Counted from the stretch's first letter, positions 45,093-54,053 are shown. The stretch is DNA of 64,000 bases from an uncultured Rhizobiaceae bacterium (GCA_951813045.1 CATOTF010000002.1:3038001-3102000), one strand, 5' to 3'. Made by a program: numbers and translations. The notes: generated by a model not told the origin, from the letters alone.

Positions 45093-45411
45093 ATGCGACA
45101 GGTTTACCTTGTGAAGTAACCGGCACACCGACCAGCGATGTACATCAACGTCATGCTCCTCTTTCAACCGGCGGGCTAATTGATCCAGAGTGACATCACC
45201 TTGCTGATCAATTTGGGCCAAAAGCCAATCTTTATAGGGTTCTAGCTTGCCATGCCCCGGTTCGCGACCCTGTGGTTTGGGATCAAGGCTTCCGGTTTCC
45301 TTGTGTAACTTCACAATGTCATTGACGAATTTAGCCGACACCCGAAAATGGGCAGCCGTAGCCGTTTGAAGCCCGTCGCACAGTGCTTCCAGCGCAACAA
45401 TCAGTGAGGGC
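45048..45411 (-). pseudogene. IS630-family transposase, N-terminal helix-turn-helix part (5'-truncated)
   Basis: DNA-binding half of the transposase: LIVALEALCDGLQTATAAHF then RVSAKFVNDIVKLHKETGSLDPKPQG and DQLARRLKEEHDVDVHRWSVCRLL. The first residues are missing because IS1182 sits at the 5' edge. It contains the slippery A7 stretch that leads into the DDE frame. Confidence 0.8.
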
Positions 45412-46936
45412 TGATTTTGATGAAAAAGGCTTTGTTTTAGTCGGCTTTGGAGTTTGATCGAGCGTCTCCCGATCCGGTTTCACACCGGTTGCGGGATCAA
45501 CTTGGCTAGTTTTCTGAGGTTTTGTGCTGTTGCTGCGAGAAGGAATTCATCTTTGGCTCCGTTTGGTCCCCGCAGGCGCAGTCGGTCGAGTTTCATGATG
45601 CGTTTGAGGTGGGCAAACAGCATTTCGACCTTTTTTCGCCGTCGTTGTGAATCGACATAAGCGTCGGTCAGCGAGAGCTCGCGGGCCAAATCACGAGCAC
45701 CTTCATAAATGTGGCGGCCGACATTGCGGACGGGTTGGTTGGGGCAGCAATATTTCTTCAGCAGGCATTCCTGGCAATCATATTTGCTGGCGCGGTAACG
45801 GATCGTATTGTCCGCCGCTACAGGAGATTTTCGATTCCGGTAAGCCCGTTGGGTTGGACGCAGCGGTAATCCGATCGGACAAATATAAGCGTCCTTTTCG
45901 TGGTCGTAGACAAACTCGCTTTTCTCAAAAGTGCCGTCCTTGCGTCGCGACTTATCGATGATTGGAATATGCGGCAGGATACCTTCTTTGTTGACCAACC
46001 AGTTGAGGTTTTCTGCGGAACCATAAGCTGTGTCGGCGACCAGTATCTCGGGGTAGAGGTCAAACGTTTCCCGCGTTCGTACGATCATGGTGCGTGTAGA
46101 ACCAACCTCGGCCTGTCTAATTGAACGGCTGGCTTCCACATCCACGATAATCGCGTGATCTGTGTCGATCAGGTAATTGTCTGAGTAAGCGAAGAAAGCT
46201 GGGCCCTTGAGCGCACCGGTCCATTGGGAAGCAGGGTCAGAACGTGAAGTGAACTTAGGTTCGACCTCACTGGCGGCACCGAATGCTGCGTCATCCAGCA
46301 CCTCTAGATATTCCTTCACAGCCCGAGGCACAGTTGCTGGATCGAGTGATGATGCGTCCCATTCCTCCTTTGGTGTCGATTTCTGCTTGTTGGCATCTGC
46401 CCGAATAATGCTGGCATCAGTCGCAAACACCTCTCCACCAACTAAACCTTCAGCAATGCAACGAGTAACAACGCTCTCAAACAATTGCCGGAACAGATCG
46501 CTCTCTCGAAACCGGCCATGGCGGTTCTTGGAAAAGGTCGATTGATCAGGCACGGGGTCGCCTAGATCAAGACGGCAGAACCATCTGTAGGCAAGATTCA
46601 CATGGACCTCATCGCACAACCGTCGCTCAGATCGGATGCCCATGATGTATCCGACCAGCAACATGCGGATCATCAGTTCAGGATCAACCGAAGGGCGGCC
46701 AATGTCGCTGTAAAATGGGCGCAGGTGCGACCGCATATCGCCAAGATCAACAAACCGGTCAATTGACCGCAATAGATGATCATCAGGCACGTGGTCTTCG
46801 AGATTGAACTCGTAAAACAAAGCCGATTGAAATTCCTGGCGTGGTCCCAGCATCGCATCAATCTCCCAAATCAATGGGCAAACTGAATCAGCCAATGGTG
46901 ATTACTTTAAGGCCGACTTTTTCATCAAAATCGGCT
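45408..46936 (-). mobile_element. Intact IS1182-family insertion sequence
   Basis: About 1.5 kb, with inverted ends sharing GATTTTGATGAAAAAG (45413-45428) and its complement (46917-46932). It holds one complete transposase gene. On its left it joins the middle of an IS630 transposase and on its right the middle of an acyl-CoA ligase gene; no target duplication is visible, as expected if a deletion removed one original flank. Confidence 0.85.
45480..46895 (-). CDS. IS1182-family transposase
   Basis: A 471-residue DDE transposase (DUF772-type N terminus DHLLRSIDRFVDLG, IGRPSVDPELMIRMLLVGYIMGIRSE in outline; central ATDASIIRADANKQKS; late RRKKVEMLFAHLKRIMKLDRLRLRG with the catalytic Glu). Four clustered cysteines (YDCQECLLKKYCC) match the family zinc-like motif. 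Likely active. The decayed copy at 29531-30365 is a relative, not an identical copy. Confidence 0.95.
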   Translation of the reverse strand: MADSVCPLIWEIDAMLGPRQEFQSALFYEFNLEDHVPDDHLLRSIDRFVDLGDMRSHLRPFYSDIGRPSVDPELMIRMLLVGYIMGIRSERRLCDEVHVNLAYRWFCRLDLGDPVPDQSTFSKNRHGRFRESDLFRQLFESVVTRCIAEGLVGGEVFATDASIIRADANKQKSTPKEEWDASSLDPATVPRAVKEYLEVLDDAAFGAASEVEPKFTSRSDPASQWTGALKGPAFFAYSDNYLIDTDHAIIVDVEASRSIRQAEVGSTRTMIVRTRETFDLYPEILVADTAYGSAENLNWLVNKEGILPHIPIIDKSRRKDGTFEKSEFVYDHEKDAYICPIGLPLRPTQRAYRNRKSPVAADNTIRYRASKYDCQECLLKKYCCPNQPVRNVGRHIYEGARDLARELSLTDAYVDSQRRRKKVEMLFAHLKRIMKLDRLRLRGPNGAKDEFLLAATAQNLRKLAKLIPQPV

Positions 46937-47276
46937 CGCAGTGGCCGCAAATATAGGCCAGCTCGGCCTACCGCAAATCAGGGTTGATCGGAACGATCGA
47001 AGCACCAATTCGGTTGATCGCCAAAAACCACACAAAAAAAACTGGTCGGTTCTCAAGAAGCACCATGATACGATGCCCTGTTCCAAAGCCAGCATCTTGT
47101 AAAGCATTTGCCAGATTTTCCGCTTCCACAAATACCTGTTGATACGTCAGATAACCAGCCTGGATATTATAGATACCGGCTGTTTCCAGCAGTGTATGAA
47201 GCAACGGACGGTCAGGGAAAGCCATAACGCATTTAGAAAATTTTTCCCAAACGGTCTGTGCGGTTAATTCACTCAT
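46936..47276 (-). pseudogene. Truncated AMP-dependent acyl-CoA ligase (N-terminal fragment)
   Basis: Begins MSELTAQTVWEKF at 47276 and covers about the first 100 residues of an adenylate-forming CoA ligase (LTYQQVFVEAENLANALQDAG, ENRPVFFVWFLAINRIGASIVPINPDLR). A nonsense TAG follows DLR, after which AELAYICGHCE would continue the domain until the IS1182 end. The adenylation core is gone. It is downstream of iorB on the same strand, so an aryl-acid CoA ligase probably once completed that operon. Confidence 0.85.
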
Positions 47277-47314
47277 AACAGCGCCAGATGCCGTCCTGCC
47301 CAACCACTTCAAGT

Positions 47315-48886
47315 TCAAGATTGACGGCCTTGTGTTGCTTCTGAACTTGAAATACTGGCGATGGTTTTCAATCCGCCTTCCAAACCTGAGCCATCTTCAT
47401 CTTTCAATGCCAATTCACGCAAGCGGCGAATCCAATCAGCCGCATCAACACGCGCTTCCAACATAGGTAAAGCGCTTAGAACTTTTTCAAATTTGGATAG
47501 CCCACGGGTATGAGTATCTGAATAGCCTTTGATCAAACGCTGACACGAAAATATCTCTATCGTCAAAGCATAGTCATTTGGCAGGGCTTGTTCCACAGCC
47601 TGTTCTAGCCTTTCAAGATGAGCCCTCTCATTTTCGTGTCGTAGAAGTTTACGACGCCTCGACTTCATAAAACACAAGGCCCGCAACATCATAAACCCGG
47701 TTATTCGGTCAGTCCTGACCCGTCTCCCCTTATTGAAAAGCCAGTCTACAATTCTCAAAGCCCATGGGGTTTTCGCAAACCACTTCCCTATGCGAACAGG
47801 CATAATGCTACAAAACTCTTCGGCGCGGGGGTGAAAATACTCCGTCACGTGCACGATGGCCTCCGTGTCGGCTTGCTGCTCGTCTCGCAACCGTCTTTCG
47901 CGGCTTGGTCGCGTTTTCAAGTCAGCCACCCGAATAATGTCATCATAACACATGGCATTGGCGATATATTTGGCAGCGGTTCTCGTCAATTGAAAGTCAC
48001 GGGCTTCATCATCAGCTGACAGCCAGGTTTGCAAGTGATCCAGATATTCCTGACCATAATCGGTGTCTTGAAAGTCAACGACCTTTTGCAAACCAGATTC
48101 CACCATCGAACGACAGCTCGGCGGAAAAGCAGCCGCTTTTGAAGCCAGCGAGTTCCATTCGACCATCAGATGTTCTGGGCCTGCAATTACGATTTCAGGC
48201 TTTTCCTTGGAAGGCAAAGTGGCCTGCTCATCATACACCAGCGTTGCGCGAAAGGCTTTAAGGCTCTGCTCAACGCCGCGCCCCGATGCTTCAATAACGT
48301 CTTCATAAAGTGATGTTTCAAACGGCAGGGCACCACTGCGCGCCAAACCGCCAAACAGGCTGGCTGATATGACCGTGCCCGCATCTACAGCGATACTTTC
48401 CATGTCAAAGCAAACGGATTTTAGAGCAGCTTTGGCAAGTTCCGCCTCGACCAGTTTACCATCGGCAAGCCCGTCCCCCGGCATCTGCTTTTCACTCACT
48501 GCCATGATGCGATGAGTAGATGCAATAAGTGTTGTGCGGTCTGGTGTGATGAATCCGCGCATGACCGCGCGTCCTGCTTCCATCAGCTCTGATGCGATCA
48601 GCACGTCCAGATCACCCACTGAGGGGCTTTGCGCGAAGACAGGTTTTAGACCCGACTTCGGTGCCATTTCGACATAATAAATTGTCGCACCCGTGCGCTG
48701 TGCAACGCCGGCAACGGAGGTGGTTTGAACATCATAATTGCCCTTTTTTGCCAATTCGGCAATCCAGTTGGAGAGCACACCGCCGCCTTGCCCACCCACT
48801 GCAAGAACCGCCAGCTTAATCACCGTATCAAGGCCCGCTAATTCAGGTTCACCCTCATAAGCAGCCATATTAGATTTGATATTCAC
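47315..48886 (-). CDS. iorB: Indolepyruvate ferredoxin oxidoreductase beta subunit with C-terminal extension
   Basis: Gamma-type domain of 2-oxoacid:ferredoxin oxidoreductases (LAVLAVGGQGGGVLSNWIAELA near residue 27; TTSVAGVAQRTGATIYYVE near 55) that works with IorA to convert aryl-pyruvates to aryl-acetyl-CoA. At 523 residues it is far longer than archaeal IorB (about 200): residues from about 230 form an extra alpha-helical DUF6537-like domain. Start overlaps the iorA stop as ATGA. Confidence 0.9.
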   Translation of the reverse strand: MNIKSNMAAYEGEPELAGLDTVIKLAVLAVGGQGGGVLSNWIAELAKKGNYDVQTTSVAGVAQRTGATIYYVEMAPKSGLKPVFAQSPSVGDLDVLIASELMEAGRAVMRGFITPDRTTLIASTHRIMAVSEKQMPGDGLADGKLVEAELAKAALKSVCFDMESIAVDAGTVISASLFGGLARSGALPFETSLYEDVIEASGRGVEQSLKAFRATLVYDEQATLPSKEKPEIVIAGPEHLMVEWNSLASKAAAFPPSCRSMVESGLQKVVDFQDTDYGQEYLDHLQTWLSADDEARDFQLTRTAAKYIANAMCYDDIIRVADLKTRPSRERRLRDEQQADTEAIVHVTEYFHPRAEEFCSIMPVRIGKWFAKTPWALRIVDWLFNKGRRVRTDRITGFMMLRALCFMKSRRRKLLRHENERAHLERLEQAVEQALPNDYALTIEIFSCQRLIKGYSDTHTRGLSKFEKVLSALPMLEARVDAADWIRRLRELALKDEDGSGLEGGLKTIASISSSEATQGRQS

Positions 48887-51045
48887 CGCTTGATCTCTTG
48901 GAAAACAAGGCGATTTGCATCGCGCCGGTTTTGTACTTTGGAGATTAACCCTCTGCGTAATTTATTCACGAAGCGGTCAAGTCGAGACGGATTATTGATG
49001 ATGTCTGCTTGATAAAATGATGGGCATAGAACGGCGGCGTCTGCCACCTCGCCGCAATTGCCGCAACCAACGCAATTCTGATCAATACTCGCCACCGGGT
49101 CATCGCGCAGCGGATCGTCCAGATGTTTGACTGACAATGAGGGGCAACCCGAAAGGCGAATGCAGGCGTGATCACCAGTGCAAACATCTTCATCCACACC
49201 AAATCGGGTGCGTTTGATGCGCTTACCATCAACGATTGCCTTACTCTTGAGGGGCTTCTCTCGCCTTTCCCGATTCAACATACACTCGGAGGAAGCGATG
49301 ATGACCTTCGGTCCTTTTACTTTCGTTGTCAGCGCTTCTTCGAGCGTGTCCTTCATTGTGCCTACATCATAGGTGTGGTCGATTTGACGAACCCATTTCA
49401 CGCCCACCCCCTCAACTGCTTTTTTGATGGGATGCTTGGTGGATTTCGACTTGTTGTCAGCGCGCGACGACAGAATATCCTGTCCGCCAGTGGCCGCTGC
49501 ATAATAGTTGTCTACAATCACGATTACGCCGTCGTTTTCGTTGAAAACGGCGTTACCCACCGACGATGTTAATCCGTTGTGCCAAAAACCCCCATCACCA
49601 ACAAATGAAATGGAGCGGCGATTGGCGTCCTTACTGTTGAATGCGGAAGCCGATGCCGGGCCGAGCCCATATCCCATGGTAGTAGCACCAAGATCAAACG
49701 GCGCATTAATAGAAAAAAGATGGCAACCGATATCGCTTGCTATGTGGTGTTTGCCAAGTTTTTTCTCTACCAATTTGGTCGCAGCAAATATCGGGCGTTC
49801 CGGGCAGCCAATACAAAATGATGGTGGGCGGCTTGGCACAGTTTTGGCCAGGTCAGGGTTTATGTCAACACCCGGCTTATTGGGTGAACGTCCCTTGGCG
49901 GGTAAAGCATCAGGTGCAGTTTTTTTCAAGAACGCAGTAACACCGTCCAGCATAACGCCCCCAGTCATTTCTCCCGCTTGGGGAAACGGGTCCTTGCCAT
50001 AAAGCGTCGTTAAAGAACCGCTCTTGTGCAACATGGCTCGCAGTTCCTGTTCGATGTAATCAGGATGACCTTCTTCAATCACGAGAATGCTATCTTTATC
50101 GGCAGCAAAGGCGAGGAATTCTTCATCGACCAACGGATAGGTCACGTTCAACACATAAAGAGGGACATCTGTTTCCCCATAGAGGTCACTGAGCCCTAAC
50201 CGCTGCAAGGCGCGGATAACGGTGTTGTACAAGCCGCCCTGACATACCAAGCCAATCTTGTGTTTAGAACTCGCAGGGCCAAAAAATTCATTCAGTTGGT
50301 TTTCACGAATATAGTCGACGGCGGCAGGTCGACGTTTGGTGACTTTTTCTTGTTCATGTAAAAACGACGCAGGCGGGAGCACTATACGGTCAATGTCGCG
50401 TCTGGGTGATTCCAATGCATCTTTCACCGTGGTTGCCGGGGCGATGTTATCCTTGGCAGTAAACTCGCCTAGCATATGACAGGACTTGATACGCATTTGC
50501 ATCATGACGGGGCTGTTGGATGCTTCTGACAGCGCAAATCCATCCCCGACAGATTTAACAATGGATGATAAATTCGGTCGCGGATCAAGCAACCATATCT
50601 GGCTTTTCATTGCAAAAGCATGGCTTCTCTCCTGCATAATGGAGGAACCCTCGCCATAGTCTTCCCCGACGATGACGAGTGCCCCACCGGTTACTCCACC
50701 AGACGAAAGATTAGCCAGCGCATCGGAAGCCACATTGGTACCAACAGTCGATTTAAATGTCACAGCACCCCGTATGGGATAGTGAACAGATGCCGCGAGC
50801 ATGGCGGCGGCGGTAGCCTCCGAAGCGCTTGCTTCAAAGTGAACGCCGAGCTCGCACAATATATCCTGAGCATCAGCAAGCACATCCATCAAATGGCTTA
50901 TCGGTGACCCCTGATAACCGCCTACATACCCAACACCGTTTTCAAGAAGAGCCTTTGTAATAGCCAAAATGCCTTCGCCGTGAAAGGTTTCGCCCACACC
51001 CAGTCGTAGTTTCTCAACCTCTTTTATAAATGATCGTTCGGCCAC
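48883..51045 (-). CDS. iorA: Indolepyruvate ferredoxin oxidoreductase alpha subunit
   Basis: Catalytic subunit, about 720 residues. N-terminal pyrimidine-binding domain (GYQGSPISHLMDVL), TPP-binding domain (FVGDGGFWHNGLTSSVGNA, then VDNYYAAATGGQ) and a C-terminal ferredoxin domain with Cys clusters CTGDHACIRLSGC and CVGCGNCGEVADAAVLC. GTG at 51045 has GGAG six bases upstream; GTG at 51057 in frame is the alternative. Oxygen-sensitive in archaea; aerobes with this two-gene form are known. Preceded by a candidate operator. Confidence 0.93.
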   Translation of the reverse strand: MAERSFIKEVEKLRLGVGETFHGEGILAITKALLENGVGYVGGYQGSPISHLMDVLADAQDILCELGVHFEASASEATAAAMLAASVHYPIRGAVTFKSTVGTNVASDALANLSSGGVTGGALVIVGEDYGEGSSIMQERSHAFAMKSQIWLLDPRPNLSSIVKSVGDGFALSEASNSPVMMQMRIKSCHMLGEFTAKDNIAPATTVKDALESPRRDIDRIVLPPASFLHEQEKVTKRRPAAVDYIRENQLNEFFGPASSKHKIGLVCQGGLYNTVIRALQRLGLSDLYGETDVPLYVLNVTYPLVDEEFLAFAADKDSILVIEEGHPDYIEQELRAMLHKSGSLTTLYGKDPFPQAGEMTGGVMLDGVTAFLKKTAPDALPAKGRSPNKPGVDINPDLAKTVPSRPPSFCIGCPERPIFAATKLVEKKLGKHHIASDIGCHLFSINAPFDLGATTMGYGLGPASASAFNSKDANRRSISFVGDGGFWHNGLTSSVGNAVFNENDGVIVIVDNYYAAATGGQDILSSRADNKSKSTKHPIKKAVEGVGVKWVRQIDHTYDVGTMKDTLEEALTTKVKGPKVIIASSECMLNRERREKPLKSKAIVDGKRIKRTRFGVDEDVCTGDHACIRLSGCPSLSVKHLDDPLRDDPVASIDQNCVGCGNCGEVADAAVLCPSFYQADIINNPSRLDRFVNKLRRGLISKVQNRRDANRLVFQEIKR

Positions 51046-51061
51046 AAAACACTCCACATTT

Positions 51062-51079
51062 TATATGTAAATGCATATA
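51062..51079. promoter_or_regulatory. Candidate operator 1 (TATATGYAAAYGCATRTA) upstream of iorA
   Basis: TATATGTAAATGCATATA, an imperfect palindrome immediately upstream of iorA. The same 18-bp pattern recurs at 62846-62863 with only Y and R changes at three positions. Half-sites TATATG/CATATA with a short A-rich centre suit a GntR-type dimer. Confidence 0.5.
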
Positions 51080-51093
51080 TATTGCACAAGATT

Positions 51094-51109
51094 GTGTCAA
51101 CGTTGACAC
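51094..51109. promoter_or_regulatory. Perfect 16-bp palindrome upstream of iorA
   Basis: GTGTCAACGTTGACAC equals its own reverse complement. It lies 49-64 bases upstream of the iorA start, 14 bases beyond operator 1, and is a likely second binding site for a dimeric regulator. No copy was noticed elsewhere in the window. Confidence 0.5.
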
Positions 51110-51329
51110 TTGCTTGGCGCCCGTCGCCACGAGCGTTGTGAGAATATGCATCTTAGGAATTCTCGGACCAATGTTGGTCACGGTATCATGAAGATTATGA
51201 TTGTGGCGATACATTATCCTATTCATCAAACAGGCAGTAAATCAGAATAGACCTTCGCCATTATGCGGTGCTTTGTTTTGCGTCGCCTCTGGCAGGCCAG
51301 CCATTTCCTTCATGCGGTAATTCAACTAC

Positions 51330-51932
51330 TTAACGTGCCCATGCCCAGGGGGCGGTGCTTTTTCGAGCAGACCGATAAGACTCAATCTCATCACTATATT
51401 TCACCGTCAGATCGATATCATCCCAACCATTGCGGAGCTTTGTGCGCCATGTGTCATCCAGCTCAAAGGAGAAGGTATGAAGTCCACATTTTAATTCGTT
51501 CGATGCTAATGAGATTTCAATCCTCCCGTCAGCACTCTGTAACGCTTGACAAAGAAGCACGATGTCATCGGTCGATAAACAGGCGGGCAGCAACCCGTTG
51601 TTTACCGCATTACCCGCAAAGATATCGGCGAAACTTGGGGCGATCACGGTGCAAATGCCCGCGTCAACCAGAGCATATACCGCGGCTTCGCGCGACGACC
51701 CTGTTCCGAAGTTGCGGCCACTGACCAAAACCGTCGCGGATGGTGACTGATTAAGCGGAAAATCAGAACGAAGCGCACCGGTTTTATCCCGGCGCATGTC
51801 GTGAAGGAGGTATTCGCCATACCCGTCACTGCGCGGAACGGACATGAAGCGCGCCGGAATCAATTGGTCCGTGTCGATATTGTCAATATCCAGAATCAAG
51901 GCGTGCCCGCTATGTTGTGTCCAACCCGCCAT
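51330..51932 (-). CDS. leuD: LeuD-like small subunit of an aconitase-family (de)hydratase
   Basis: A 200-residue swivel-domain subunit: ALILDIDNIDTDQLIPARFM near residue 10, the conserved GRNFGTGSSREAAVYALVDAG and IAPSFADIFAGNAVNNGLLP. It pairs with the LeuC-like protein whose stop shares bases with this start (TGATG). Sequence supports isopropylmalate isomerase family; gene context (see the lyase at 58418) suggests it may act on another 2-alkyl-malate instead. Confidence 0.88.
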   Translation of the reverse strand: MAGWTQHSGHALILDIDNIDTDQLIPARFMSVPRSDGYGEYLLHDMRRDKTGALRSDFPLNQSPSATVLVSGRNFGTGSSREAAVYALVDAGICTVIAPSFADIFAGNAVNNGLLPACLSTDDIVLLCQALQSADGRIEISLASNELKCGLHTFSFELDDTWRTKLRNGWDDIDLTVKYSDEIESYRSARKSTAPWAWAR

Positions 51933-53359
51933 CAGATGTCACGTCCTTCCAGCAATGGTCGCACATCGGTGATCGTCCCGGTAACCGCCGCAGCCGCTAC
52001 CATGGCTGGAGACATCAAATGGGTGCGGGCATCGCGCCCCTGCCGTCCGCGAAAATTTCGATTTGTCGATGACGCGCAACGCTGCCTCGGTTGAACCAAA
52101 TCCCCGTTCATACCTACACACATCGAACAACCGGACTCTACCCAGGTCAAGCCGGCATCCGTGAATATTTTCGCCAATCCTTCTTGCTCGCATTGCGCTT
52201 TGATCTGAGTTGATCCCGGTGAGACAAGACCGGGTATCTTTGCCTTGCGGCCCGATAGAACGGCGGCGGCGGCACGCAAATCTTCGATACGGCCATTTGT
52301 GCAGGACCCGATAAACACCCGATCCACCCGCGTTCCCTCCAGAGGAACACCGGCTTTCAACCCCATATAAGATAATGAGTCTGCTGTCGCCGCAGCCGCA
52401 TCTTGAAGCATATGAGCGGGATCAGGAACAGCGCTGTTCACGGGAATCGCCTGTTCCGGGCTTGTACCCCAAGTGACAGTTGGCGCAATTTCTTCTGCTG
52501 CAATTCGAATATCTTTGGAAAAGACGGCCTCTTGATCCGAGACCAGTCGAGCCCAATCTTCAAGGGCCCGGTCCCATGCATCTCCCCTTGGGGCAAACGG
52601 GCGTCCTTGGACATAATCAAACGTTGTCTGATCCGGCGCGATCATGCCAAACCGTCCACCCCCTTCTATGGTCATGTTACACAGTGTCATACGGCCTTCC
52701 ATAGTCAGCGCACGCACGGTGCTTCCCGCATATTCAACCGCGTGACCCTGTGCCCCTCCGGATCCAAGCCTTGCAATCCAGTTAAGGGCAATGTCCTTTG
52801 CACTTACCCCAAGACCCAGATCACCATCTATCGAAATTCTCATGGCTTCGGGCTTGCGCTGCCAGATCGTCTGACTGGCCAATACGTGGAACACTTCGGT
52901 AGCGCCAATTCCAAAAGCCAAAGCGCCGAATGCGCCATGGGTTGACGTGTGACTATCTCCACAATTAACCAGCAGGCCCGGCAGGGTCAGCCCCTGTTCC
53001 GGTCCGATCACATGCACGATTCCCTGATCTTTGTCGTTTAGATCAAACAGGCGCAAATTATTGGCATTTGCATTGTCACGCAAAGTCTGGATCATACGCG
53101 CGATGCTTGGGTCTTCGTTCTTGCCGATGCTCAAGCTGCCGCGACGCGTCGGCGCGTAATGGTCAACCACTCCAAACGTTAGATTCGGCTCTGACACCGG
53201 AGCACCCCGTACCTTGAGTTTAGCAAACGCGTGGTGTGAACCTTCGTGGACCAGATGTCGATCCACCCAAAGCAGCGATGCGCCATCTTCGCTGCGGTAT
53301 ATTTCATGGGCATTCCATAGCTTATCCAGCAATGTGAGTGCTTTACCGTCCCCTGCCAA
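51932..53359 (-). CDS. leuC: LeuC-like large subunit of an aconitase-family (de)hydratase
   Basis: A 475-residue 4Fe-4S large subunit. Cluster cysteines lie in FIGSCTNGRIEDL and SGCSMCVGMNGD; other motifs are NCGDSHTSTHGAFGALAFGIG and RNFRGRQGRDARTHLMSPAM. TTG at 53359 gives MAGDGKALTLLDKLWNAH, which fits LeuC starts, and has AAAGGAG seven bases upstream; TTG at 53365 touches that site. Reaction family: stereospecific isomerisation or hydration of 2-substituted malates/maleates. Confidence 0.9.
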   Translation of the reverse strand: MAGDGKALTLLDKLWNAHEIYRSEDGASLLWVDRHLVHEGSHHAFAKLKVRGAPVSEPNLTFGVVDHYAPTRRGSLSIGKNEDPSIARMIQTLRDNANANNLRLFDLNDKDQGIVHVIGPEQGLTLPGLLVNCGDSHTSTHGAFGALAFGIGATEVFHVLASQTIWQRKPEAMRISIDGDLGLGVSAKDIALNWIARLGSGGAQGHAVEYAGSTVRALTMEGRMTLCNMTIEGGGRFGMIAPDQTTFDYVQGRPFAPRGDAWDRALEDWARLVSDQEAVFSKDIRIAAEEIAPTVTWGTSPEQAIPVNSAVPDPAHMLQDAAAATADSLSYMGLKAGVPLEGTRVDRVFIGSCTNGRIEDLRAAAAVLSGRKAKIPGLVSPGSTQIKAQCEQEGLAKIFTDAGLTWVESGCSMCVGMNGDLVQPRQRCASSTNRNFRGRQGRDARTHLMSPAMVAAAAVTGTITDVRPLLEGRDI

Positions 53360-53405
53360 CCGCAATCTCCTTTACTTACGTCAATAAGATAGTAGCCTAA
53401 GCAAG

Positions 53406-53424
53406 CAGCCATGCAAGCTGGCTG
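53406..53424. promoter_or_regulatory. Inverted repeat in the leuC / tautomerase divergent region
   Basis: CAGCCA, seven bases, TGGCTG. It lies in the 127-base gap between two divergent operons, so it may be an operator for one or both. Shape only; no regulator gene is adjacent. Confidence 0.35.
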
Positions 53425-53442
53425 ATCAATCAATACGGGCAA

Positions 53443-53459
53443 CTCAACATTTCGTTGAG
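53443..53459 (+). promoter_or_regulatory. Small hairpin in the leader of the tautomerase-hyu operon
   Basis: CTCAAC, loop ATTTC, GTTGAG, 27 bases before the ATG at 53487. No T-run follows, so not an intrinsic terminator; could be an operator or a leader structure. Confidence 0.3.
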
Positions 53460-53486
53460 ATAGAATAAATTTGGGGAATAATTGAT

Positions 53487-54053
53487 ATGCCGGTCCTGGA
53501 GCTTCACCTCATTGAAGGCTACACGGGTGATGACAAGCGCCGACTGGGCGAAGCGCTGACAGATGCCGTGCGATTCATCGTGCCTGCGCAGCCCGATGGC
53601 ATTGTCGTTATGATCCACGAGATGAAGCCTGACGCATATTACCGCGGGCGTGGCCCCAAAACGCCAGCCCCATCGTTGCCTGACCCCGCCAAACTTGTGA
53701 CACGCTTTTTGACAGCAATGGAAGCGCGCGAGCTTGATCAGGCGCAGGACTTGCTCAGCGATGATTTCACAATGCAGTTTCCAGGCTCTGCCCCGATGAC
53801 AAAACTGTCTGAATTAGTCGAGTGGGCTGCCCCGCGCTACCAGTTCGTCAAGAAGACATACGAAGGCATTGAGGCGATGCAAAGTGAAGGTGCCGCTGCC
53901 GTAGTCTACGCCCGTGGCACCCTGTCAGGAAAATGGCCGGACGGAACAGACTTTGAAAACATTCGCTTTATTGATCGCTTTGAAGTGGTTGGTGGAAAAT
54001 TAACACGCCAAGATGTCTGGAACGACATCGCTGAAACGAAAGCGAATACATGA
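53487..54053 (+). CDS. 4-oxalocrotonate tautomerase-NTF2-like fusion protein
   Basis: A 188-residue two-domain protein. Residues 1 to about 60 are a tautomerase-superfamily unit (MPVLELHLIEGYTGDDKRRL) whose Pro2 becomes the catalytic N-terminal proline after Met removal. Residues about 68-185 form a SnoaL/NTF2-like domain (RFLTAMEARELDQAQDLLSDDFTMQFPG, then IRFIDRFEVVGGKLTRQDVWND). The two are normally separate proteins. First gene of the operon; stop overlaps hyuB as ATGA. Presumed to tautomerise an unsaturated keto acid or lactam product. Confidence 0.85.
   Translation: MPVLELHLIEGYTGDDKRRLGEALTDAVRFIVPAQPDGIVVMIHEMKPDAYYRGRGPKTPAPSLPDPAKLVTRFLTAMEARELDQAQDLLSDDFTMQFPGSAPMTKLSELVEWAAPRYQFVKKTYEGIEAMQSEGAAAVVYARGTLSGKWPDGTDFENIRFIDRFEVVGGKLTRQDVWNDIAETKANT

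Larger units (their letters stand above)
44461..45412 (-). mobile_element. IS630-family element, cut by IS1182
   Basis: Left edge inferred at the TA at 44461-44462, just outside the transposase stop. The transposase frame runs right up to the IS1182 end near 45408-45413, where the first codons and the right IS630 end are lost. The missing IS630 end is not found on the other side of IS1182, so a deletion accompanied or followed the insertion. Confidence 0.75.

Noticed and set aside
51330-53359. Plain assignment to leucine biosynthesis
   Set aside because: leuA and leuB are absent and the neighbours are catabolic; family name kept but pathway left open.
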